5,966 nucleotides of DNA from a bacterium UBA7470 (GTDB lineage: Bacteria; Pseudomonadota; Gammaproteobacteria; Burkholderiales; Burkholderiaceae_C). Positions 1 through 5,220 of this stretch are shown piece after piece. Within the stretch, counting starts at the first letter, position 1, and each line of letters opens with the position of its first letter. Location of the stretch: NCBI GenBank assembly GCA_002479815.1, contig DLPA01000008.1:20182-26147 (forward strand), given 5' to 3'. The notes below the pieces were generated by a model. The model worked only from the letters and a program-made list of their open reading frames with translations. It had not been told where the DNA came from and did not search any database. A program made the translations under genes and the position numbers.

Positions 1-22
1 AATTGCAGAAGGGCGTGATGGA

Positions 23-1378
23 TCAGTCTTCAAAAAGAAGAGCTAATTGCGCTTGATGATCTTGCGCTGGATGCAATTTTTGCTTTAATCGAGTGGATTT
101 TTCTGTCGGCGAAGCGACAGCGTGAGAGTGGATACGGGAGTGGACGCTGGTCAGCACGGGGCGCATCGCGCCATCGACTTCCACCTTGTAGAGCTTGCCC
201 ACCCGCACGCCCAGCAGCCGCAAAGGGCGCTGCAAGGGCGCACGTTTGAGGGCGAGACCTGCGGCGCGGCGCAAGCTGCGGGCATCGGCAATGGGGGTTT
301 CGACGGTGTGGTCGCGGGTGATGGTTTTGAAGCGGTCGTCGCGCAGCTTGATGCCGATGGTGCGGCCTGCATAGGCTTTGGCTTGCAAGTCGGCGGCGAC
401 TTGTTCGCACAGTTGGGTGAATACCGCGCCCAGTTCGGCCTTGTCGCGCACGGCGTGCAAATTGCGCTCGAAGGTGGTTTCGCGGCTGATGCTGACGGGT
501 TCGCTGTGGGTGATGACGGGGCTGTCGTCCAAGCCCCACGCCGCTTGCGCCAGCCAGTGCCCGTAGCTCGGGCCAAACGTCGTTTGCAACCACGCGGGCG
601 CTTGCTCGGCAAGCTGGGCCAGTTGGCCGATGGTGTGGATGTTGTGCGAGAGCAGCTTGGCCTCGGTCTTGGGGCCGATGCCATTGATTTTTCGCACCGA
701 CAGGGGCCAGATGCGGTCGCGCAGCTCGTGCGCGTACAACACGGCAATGCCCTTGGGTTTGTGGAACTCGCTCGCCATCTTCGCCAACAGCTTGTTGGGC
801 GCGATGCCGATGGAGCAGGTCAAGCCCGTGGCAGCAAGAATCTCGGCTTGCAAACGCGCCGCCAACACGCGCCCGCCTTCGTCTTGACCACCGGGAACCT
901 CGGTGAAGTCGATATAGACCTCATCAATGCCCCTGTTTTCCATGACGGGTGCGGTGCGGGTGATGATGGCTTTGAAAGCCCGCGATTGTCGATACACCGC
1001 TTCAAAATCCACCGGCAACAGCACTGCGTGCGGGCAGAGCTGCGCGGCTTTCATCAAGCCCATCGCCGATCCCACCCCAAATTGACGCGCTGGATAGGTG
1101 GCGGTGGTGATGACCCCGCGCCCGCTGTACGTCGCCAGCGTCGGAAAACAATCGACGGGGACGTGGGCCAAGTCCTGTTCTGTCCAAGTGCGCTCGGGGT
1201 GGCACGATGCGGCTTGGGCCAGCAGGCGTTCATCAAAGCCATCGCCCCGCCGCCGCCCGCCCCCAATCACCACGGGGATGCCCGCCAGTTGGGGGTAACG
1301 CAGCAGCTCAACGGAGGCGTAAAACGCATCCATGTCCAAATGAGCAATGCGGCGCAAGCGTGCGGGGGGCGAAGTCAT
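23..1378 (-). CDS. dinB: DNA polymerase IV (Y-family translesion polymerase DinB)
   Basis: Predicted error-prone DNA polymerase that copies past lesions in the cytoplasm, recruited through the sliding clamp. The 451 residues run palm, fingers, thumb and little finger. The first catalytic motif HLDMDAFY is at 13-20, with metal ligands D15 and D17 and Y20 at the steric-gate position. The second acidic pair is D152-E153 in GIDEVYIDFT, where family members usually have Ser before the I/L-D-E. NKLLAKMASEFHKPKG lies at 195-210, the helix-hairpin-helix INGIGPKTEAKL at 231-242, and the C-terminal QLALLF (444-449) fits a beta-clamp-binding motif. It is about 100 residues longer than E. coli DinB (351 aa). 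About 41 of these form an insertion between IGG (38-40) and RGVITTATYPAR (87-98), and much of the rest is C-terminal. The ATG lies 7 bases after the hslR stop, with only a weak ribosome-binding site, so translation may be coupled to hslR. ImuB-type inactive paralogues are excluded by the intact acidic residues. Confidence 0.96.
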   Translation of the reverse strand: MTSPPARLRRIAHLDMDAFYASVELLRYPQLAGIPVVIGGGRRRGDGFDERLLAQAASCHPERTWTEQDLAHVPVDCFPTLATYSGRGVITTATYPARQFGVGSAMGLMKAAQLCPHAVLLPVDFEAVYRQSRAFKAIITRTAPVMENRGIDEVYIDFTEVPGGQDEGGRVLAARLQAEILAATGLTCSIGIAPNKLLAKMASEFHKPKGIAVLYAHELRDRIWPLSVRKINGIGPKTEAKLLSHNIHTIGQLAQLAEQAPAWLQTTFGPSYGHWLAQAAWGLDDSPVITHSEPVSISRETTFERNLHAVRDKAELGAVFTQLCEQVAADLQAKAYAGRTIGIKLRDDRFKTITRDHTVETPIADARSLRRAAGLALKRAPLQRPLRLLGVRVGKLYKVEVDGAMRPVLTSVHSRIHSHAVASPTEKSTRLKQKLHPAQDHQAQLALLFED

Positions 1379-1385
1379 GAGGGAC

Positions 1386-1838
1386 TCAATCCAGCGAGGC
1401 GCTCCAGCGGTCGTTCCAGTCGGGCACGTCGCGCGGGGACTCGTTCAGGCGGCCTAAGTCTCGGCGGTCGCGCTTGGTCGGTCGGCCTTGGCGGGTTTGG
1501 GCAATCGCATGGGCAGGCTCAGGCGCGAGGCGGCGCTGCTCGGCTTGGGCTTCACGCAAGGCGATGCTCTCTGGCGTTTCGGCGTACAAGGCTTGGGCGA
1601 TGGGGGCCGGGCCGCGCTGGGCGCTGAGTCCTTGCACGACCACGGTGCGGCGCACGCTGCCTTGTGACAGGCCCACGGTGTCGCCGATGTGAATGTCGCG
1701 CGAGGGTTTGACGGTTTGACCGTTGACGGTGATGCGGTTTTTGTCGATTTCTTCCGCCGCCAGCGTGCGCGTTTTGTAAAAGCGTGCCGCCCACAGCCAT
1801 TTGTCGATGCGAAGTTTGTCCATGCGAAGGGTGTCCAT
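1386..1838 (-). CDS. hslR: Hsp15-like S4-domain ribosome-associated heat shock protein
   Basis: Predicted small RNA-binding protein of the Hsp15 family. In E. coli this protein binds free 50S subunits that still carry a nascent chain and helps recycle them after aborted translation. The 150 residues begin with an S4 RNA-binding domain at about 8-55. The family hallmark LRIDKWLWAARFYKTRTLA lies at 9-27, followed by ITVNGQTVKPSRDIHIGD at 36-53. The tail is charged, with GRPTKRDRRDL at 118-128, typical of betaproteobacterial members, and ends WNDRWSASLD. E. coli Hsp15 has 133 residues, so this one is slightly longer. The start is uncertain: Met6 (ATG at 1821-1823) would bring the S4 motif closer to the N-terminus, and neither ATG has a strong Shine-Dalgarno sequence. 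It is first in a probable two-gene unit with dinB and is divergent from aroB. Family assignment is firm; heat-shock regulation here is inferred only from the family. Confidence 0.93.
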   Translation of the reverse strand: MDTLRMDKLRIDKWLWAARFYKTRTLAAEEIDKNRITVNGQTVKPSRDIHIGDTVGLSQGSVRRTVVVQGLSAQRGPAPIAQALYAETPESIALREAQAEQRRLAPEPAHAIAQTRQGRPTKRDRRDLGRLNESPRDVPDWNDRWSASLD

Positions 1839-1956
1839 CCGTGTGCGCGGGGTGTCCTAGAGTTGGCAATAAGCACAGTATGCAGCAATCCAATCAACCG
1901 TTGCCGTGGTGTTTGAAGCGGGGGCTGTGCCTCATCTGCTCGCTACACTTGAGGGC
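1839..1956. promoter_or_regulatory. Divergent intergenic region between hslR and aroB
   Basis: This 118-base spacer must hold the promoters for hslR-dinB (leftward) and probably aroB (rightward). Reading leftward, TTGATT followed 17-18 bases later by GCTTAT or CTTATT is a weak sigma-70-like candidate, each hexamer matching only partly. Rightward, TACACT at 1944-1949 is a possible -10 element. No LexA-type CTG-N10-CAG box and no convincing sigma-32 heat-shock promoter were found by eye. No terminator-like hairpin with a T-run is visible. That promoters lie here follows from gene orientation; the exact boxes are guesses. Confidence 0.45.
1944..1949 (+). promoter_or_regulatory. Candidate -10 element for a leaderless aroB transcript
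   Basis: TACACT matches four of six bases of TATAAT and ends seven bases before the aroB ATG at 1957. A transcript starting 6-7 bases downstream of this box would begin at or next to the start codon, giving a leaderless mRNA. The only purine-rich stretch, GAGGG at 1951-1955, is one base from the ATG and too close to act as a normal Shine-Dalgarno sequence. No good -35 hexamer is present at 16-18 bases upstream, which weakens the call. Confidence 0.3.
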
Positions 1957-3123
1957 ATGACATCTACTTCCACCTCTTCATCTTCTTACGTTTTGTCGCC
2001 TTTTGTCCCGCAAGCCACGGCTGTCGTGCCGATTGATTTGGGCGACCGCAGTTACGACATCGTGATTGGGGCGGGTTTGATGGGGCAGGCTGCCACCTAT
2101 CAGGGCTGCCCCAAGGCGGCGCGTGCCCTGATTGTCTCGAACACCACCGTCGCGCCCTTGTACGCCCAGCGGCTTCAGGCGGCCATCGCGTCCTTGTACC
2201 GTGCCGTCGATGTCTTGGCCTTGCCCGATGGCGAGCAATACAAAGACAGCGCCACGCTGAATCTGATTTACGACCAATTGCTGGGCAGCGGGGCCGACCG
2301 CAAAACCGTGCTCTACGCCTTGGGCGGCGGGGTCGTGGGCGATATGACGGGTTTTGCCGCTGCGTGCTATATGCGCGGCGTGCCCTTTGTCCAAGTCCCT
2401 ACCACTTTGCTGGCGCAAGTGGACAGCTCGGTGGGCGGCAAAACCGCCATCAATCACCCCTTGGGTAAAAACATGATCGGGGCGTTTTACCAGCCGCAGC
2501 GCGTGGTGTGCGATTTGGACACTTTTGCCACCTTGCCCGATCGGGAGTTGAGCGCGGGTTTGGCCGAAATCATCAAATACGGCCCGATTGCGGATATGGC
2601 GTTTTTTGACTGGATCGAGACGAACATCGCTGGCTTGCGGGCGCGTGATCCTGAGCTGTTGGCGATTGCGGTGCGTCGCAGTTGCGAGATCAAGGCATGG
2701 GTGGTGGGGCAAGACGAAAAAGAAAGCGGCTTACGGGCGATTTTGAACTTTGGTCACACCTTCGGTCATGCCATTGAAGCCGGTTTGGGCTATGGCAAAT
2801 GGCTGCACGGCGAGGGCGTGGGCTGCGGCATGGTCATGGCGGCGCACTTGTCGCAGCGTTTGGGTTGGATCGATGCGGCTTTTGTGCAACGCTTGACCCG
2901 ACTGATTGAGGCGGCTGGTTTGCCAACGACAGGTCCCGATTTGGGTGCAGAACGCTATTTAGAATTGATGCGAGTCGATAAGAAAAGCGAGGGGGGAGCC
3001 ATCAAGTTCATTCTGATTGGCAATGCGCCCTTGGCGCAAGGGGGCACTGGGGCAGGCTGCGCTACCACCGCACCAGCGCCTGATGAGGTGGTGCGCGAGG
3101 TCTTGGCTGCTTGCATTCAGTAA
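1957..3123 (+). CDS. aroB: 3-dehydroquinate synthase
   Basis: Converts DAHP (3-deoxy-D-arabino-heptulosonate 7-phosphate) to 3-dehydroquinate, the second step of the shikimate pathway, using NAD and a divalent metal in the cytoplasm. From the ATG at 1957 it has 388 residues. Visible motifs are DGEQYK (91-96), the NAD-binding GGGVVGDMTGF (123-133), PTTLLAQVDSSVGGKTAIN (148-166) and GKNMIGAF (170-177). The metal ligands are E204, H267 in NFGHTFGHA and H284 in LHGEG. Their spacings of 63 and 17 match E184, H247 and H264 of E. coli AroB, so the enzyme should be active. It is about 26 residues longer than the E. coli protein (362 aa). Most of that is an N-terminal extension whose residues 2-10 are all Ser or Thr, plus a Gly/Ala/Thr-rich linker near 361-376. 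An in-frame GTG at 1906 would add 17 unlikely residues, so the ATG is preferred. No aroK lies directly upstream, where many proteobacteria have it. Confidence 0.96.
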   Translation: MTSTSTSSSSYVLSPFVPQATAVVPIDLGDRSYDIVIGAGLMGQAATYQGCPKAARALIVSNTTVAPLYAQRLQAAIASLYRAVDVLALPDGEQYKDSATLNLIYDQLLGSGADRKTVLYALGGGVVGDMTGFAAACYMRGVPFVQVPTTLLAQVDSSVGGKTAINHPLGKNMIGAFYQPQRVVCDLDTFATLPDRELSAGLAEIIKYGPIADMAFFDWIETNIAGLRARDPELLAIAVRRSCEIKAWVVGQDEKESGLRAILNFGHTFGHAIEAGLGYGKWLHGEGVGCGMVMAAHLSQRLGWIDAAFVQRLTRLIEAAGLPTTGPDLGAERYLELMRVDKKSEGGAIKFILIGNAPLAQGGTGAGCATTAPAPDEVVREVLAACIQ

Positions 3124-3156
3124 CACGCAGCAGATGAAGGACAGGGGGCGACCTCT

Positions 3157-3196
3157 GAGATAATGGCGGGTTTGTGCTTATTTCCCCGTTTATCTC
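3157..3196. repeat. Interrupted inverted repeat abutting the rfbB start codon
   Basis: A perfect 7-base inverted repeat, GAGATAA at 3157-3163 and TTATCTC at 3190-3196, ends exactly one base before the rfbB ATG. Inside it CGGG (3167-3170) can pair with CCCG (3185-3188), leaving a 14-base loop. There is no T-run after it, so it is not a typical terminator for aroB. It could be a protein-binding site or, if transcription starts upstream, an RNA hairpin masking the translation start. Chance occurrence is possible for arms this short. Confidence 0.35.
3159..3164 (+). promoter_or_regulatory. Candidate -10 element for the rfb operon
   Basis: GATAAT matches five of six bases of TATAAT and sits in the 73-base gap between aroB and rfbB. 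A transcript from it would start near 3171 and carry a leader of about 26 bases with no recognisable Shine-Dalgarno sequence before the ATG at 3197. The upstream region lacks a clear TTGACA-like -35 box; GAAGGA or TGAAGG would be at the right distance but match poorly. Co-transcription with aroB is the alternative. Confidence 0.35.
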
Positions 3197-4267
3197 ATGA
3201 TCCTCGTCACAGGCGGTGCTGGTTTTATTGGTGGCAATTTTGTGCTGGATTGGTTGGCTCAATCGAATGAGCCTATCGTCAATCTGGACAAATTGACCTA
3301 TGCAGGCAATCTGGAAACCTTGGCCGGTTTGCAGGGTGATGCTCGGCACATTTTTGTGCAGGGCGACATTGGGGATAAAACCTTGGTCGCCGAGTTGTTG
3401 CAAACGCATCGCCCGCGTGCGGTGGTGAATTTTGCAGCAGAAAGCCATGTCGATCGCAGCATCCACGGCCCTGAAGATTTTATTTTGACCAATGTGGTTG
3501 GCACATTTCGCTTGCTAGAAACCGTGCGCCACTACTGGTTAAGCTTGGGCGATGAGGACAAAGCGGCATTCCGTTTGCTGCACGTCAGCACCGACGAGGT
3601 GTATGGCTCTTTAGCGCCCGATGCGGCAGCCTTCACCGAAGATCACGTCTATGAGCCGAACAGCCCGTACAGCGCCAGCAAAGCGGCCAGCGACCACTTG
3701 GTGCGGGCGTGGCATCACACCTACGGTTTACCCGTACTGACCACCAATTGCAGCAACAACTACGGCCCCTACCATTTCCCCGAAAAACTCATCCCGTTGA
3801 TGATCGTCAACGCACTGGCGGGCAAACCGCTGCCGGTGTATGGTGACGGGATGCAAATCCGCGATTGGCTCTATGTCCAAGACCATTGCAGCGCCATTCG
3901 CACCGTGCTGGACAAGGGGCGTTTGGGCGAAACCTACAACGTGGGCGGCTGGAATGAACAGCCGAACATTGAAATCGTGCGCTTGATCTGCCGTTTGCTG
4001 GACGAGCTGCGCCCCCGCGCCGATGGCCTGAGTTACGCCACTCAAATCACCCACGTCACCGACCGACCCGGCCACGACCGTCGTTACGCGATTGATGCCC
4101 GCAAAATCGAGCGCGAGCTGGGCTGGAAGCCCGCAGAAACCTTTGAAACCGGCATACGAAAAACGGTGGCATGGTATTTGGCGCATCCCGATTGGGTCGC
4201 CAACGTCCAAAGCGGCTCGTACCGCGATTGGGTCAGCCACCACTACGGCGCAAGCGTCGCGGCATAA
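3197..4267 (+). CDS. rfbB: dTDP-glucose 4,6-dehydratase
   Basis: Second enzyme of dTDP-L-rhamnose synthesis (also called RmlB): it converts dTDP-glucose to dTDP-4-dehydro-6-deoxyglucose with a tightly bound NAD. It is an extended short-chain dehydrogenase of 356 residues, close to E. coli RfbB (361). The Rossmann motif GGAGFIG lies at 6-12 and DKLTYAGN, whose Asp favours NAD, at 31-38. The catalytic STDEVYG is at 131-137 with the dehydratase-specific D133-E134 pair. YSASK at 158-162 supplies the Tyr and Lys. NNYGPYHFPEKLIP (187-200), YGDGMQIRDW (215-224) and TDRPGHDRRYAID (288-300) are characteristic of this family rather than of general sugar epimerases. The ATG at 3197 is the only plausible start, because the frame upstream has no ATG, GTG or TTG before a stop at 3161-3163. 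It leads the rfbB-rfbD-rfbA run, and rfbD follows after 12 bases. Confidence 0.97.
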   Translation: MILVTGGAGFIGGNFVLDWLAQSNEPIVNLDKLTYAGNLETLAGLQGDARHIFVQGDIGDKTLVAELLQTHRPRAVVNFAAESHVDRSIHGPEDFILTNVVGTFRLLETVRHYWLSLGDEDKAAFRLLHVSTDEVYGSLAPDAAAFTEDHVYEPNSPYSASKAASDHLVRAWHHTYGLPVLTTNCSNNYGPYHFPEKLIPLMIVNALAGKPLPVYGDGMQIRDWLYVQDHCSAIRTVLDKGRLGETYNVGGWNEQPNIEIVRLICRLLDELRPRADGLSYATQITHVTDRPGHDRRYAIDARKIERELGWKPAETFETGIRKTVAWYLAHPDWVANVQSGSYRDWVSHHYGASVAA

Positions 4268-4272
4268 GGGAG
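4268..4272 (+). promoter_or_regulatory. Shine-Dalgarno sequence of rfbD
   Basis: GGGAG follows the rfbB TAA stop directly and lies seven bases before the rfbD ATG at 4280, a good distance. It is the clearest ribosome-binding site in the window and fixes the rfbD start. The tight stop-SD-start arrangement supports one mRNA for rfbB and rfbD. Confidence 0.75.
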
Positions 4273-4279
4273 TCGCGTC

Positions 4280-5179
4280 ATGCACATCTTATTGTTGGGC
4301 TGTCAAGGTCAAGTGGGGTGGGAGTTACAGCGCAGCCTCGCCCCGTTGGGTCAAGTCACGGCGTTGGATCGTCGGGGTCTGGTGCGTGATGGGCAGCTCT
4401 TGGTGGGCGATTTGAGCGATGTGGCAGGTGTGGTGCAAACGGTACTCACTTTGCGGCCTGATGTCATCGTCAATGCCGCTGCTTACACCGCCGTCGATAA
4501 AGCCGAATCTGACACCGAAAATGCCAGATTGATTAACGCCACAGCCCCTGCAAAACTTGCGAAAGCGGCTCTTGAAATAGGAGCATGGTTGGTGCATTAC
4601 AGCACCGATTACGTGTTCGATGGCAGTGGCGACATGCCCAGACGCGAAGATGCACCCGTGGGGCCATTGAATCTGTACGGGCAAACCAAATTAGAAGCCG
4701 AGCAAGCGATTGTCGCCAGCGGTTGCCCTCATCTGATTTTTAGAACCAGTTGGGTCTATGCGGCGCGGGGGGGCAATTTCGCCAAAACCATGCTGCGTTT
4801 GGCTAAAGAGCGCGAGGTGCTGACCGTTATCAACGACCAATGGGGGGCACCCACAGGCGCAGAGTTGATTGCCGATGTGACCGCCTACGCCATTCAGCGC
4901 CGTGAGCCTGCACTTGCAGGTATTTATCACTTGGTGGCGCGAGGGGAAACGACTTGGTTTGACTACGCCAATGAGGTCATTGCCCACTACCAATCTCGAA
5001 TCCTTGATCCTGAATTAAAAGTCAAAGAGGTCAAGCCCGTGCCCAGCACCGCTTTTGTCACACCGGCAAAACGACCCTTGAATTCACGTTTGGATGTATC
5101 GCACTTAGAGCAAGCCTTTGGCTTGCAAATGCCGCACTGGCAACAGGGAGTCCATCGTATGTTGATGGAAGCCTTCTGA
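4280..5179 (+). CDS. rfbD: dTDP-4-dehydrorhamnose reductase
   Basis: Last enzyme of dTDP-L-rhamnose synthesis (also called RmlD): it reduces dTDP-4-dehydro-L-rhamnose to dTDP-L-rhamnose with NAD(P)H. The 299 residues match the family size (E. coli RfbD, 299). Motifs are the Gly-rich GCQGQVG (7-13), NAAAYTAVDKAE (65-76), the catalytic YSTDYVFDG (107-115), YGQTK with Y133 and K137, RTSWVY (155-160) and the C-terminal PAKRPLNSRLD (262-272) seen in RmlD proteins. The start is supported by GGGAG seven bases upstream. It lies 12 bases after rfbB and 41 bases before rfbA, all in the same direction, which fits one operon. A related NAD-dependent epimerase is less likely given the full set of RmlD motifs. 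Confidence 0.96.
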   Translation: MHILLLGCQGQVGWELQRSLAPLGQVTALDRRGLVRDGQLLVGDLSDVAGVVQTVLTLRPDVIVNAAAYTAVDKAESDTENARLINATAPAKLAKAALEIGAWLVHYSTDYVFDGSGDMPRREDAPVGPLNLYGQTKLEAEQAIVASGCPHLIFRTSWVYAARGGNFAKTMLRLAKEREVLTVINDQWGAPTGAELIADVTAYAIQRREPALAGIYHLVARGETTWFDYANEVIAHYQSRILDPELKVKEVKPVPSTAFVTPAKRPLNSRLDVSHLEQAFGLQMPHWQQGVHRMLMEAF

Positions 5180-5191
5180 GTGTCAAGTGCT

Positions 5192-5202
5192 ACGTGCCAC
5201 GT
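5192..5202. repeat. Short palindrome in the rfbD-rfbA gap
   Basis: ACGTG-C-CACGT is an 11-base palindrome with a one-base centre in the 41-base gap before rfbA. The loop is too small for an RNA hairpin, so if it means anything it would be a DNA-binding site. An 11-base site of this kind can easily occur by chance. Confidence 0.2.
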
Positions 5203-5220
5203 CCTCACCTCACTACCACC

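Noticed and set aside
122..1627. A 501-codon open frame on the plus strand, antisense to dinB and part of hslR.
   Set aside because: It lies opposite two genes with clear family motifs, shows no recognisable domain and spans the dinB-hslR junction. Long antisense frames are common opposite GC-rich genes because of codon bias.
1839..1920. Possible sigma-32 heat-shock promoter upstream of hslR (leftward CTTATT, 15 bases, CCCCGC).
   Set aside because: The -35 part matches only about three of six CTTGAA bases and the -10 part agrees only in the C-run, so it cannot be told from chance.
1906..1956. GTG start extending AroB by 17 residues.
   Set aside because: It starts with GTG, has no ribosome-binding site and adds residues before an already long N-terminus; the ATG at 1957 is a better choice.
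1978..2712. A 244-codon minus-strand open frame opposite aroB.
   Set aside because: It is a shadow of a confidently identified gene, with no recognisable motif.
1957..3123. AroB homologue acting in secondary metabolism (a sugar-phosphate cyclase such as a valiolone-type synthase), suggested by its sugar-gene neighbours.
   Set aside because: Motifs and metal-ligand spacing match true 3-dehydroquinate synthase, and none of the accessory genes of such pathways are present.
3124..3196. Rho-independent terminator after aroB.
   Set aside because: The only inverted repeat has AT-rich outer arms, a long loop and no T-run after it; it ends at the rfbB ATG.
3728..4285. A 185-codon minus-strand open frame opposite the rfbB 3' half.
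   Set aside because: It is a shadow frame without motifs; rfbB is certain on the other strand.
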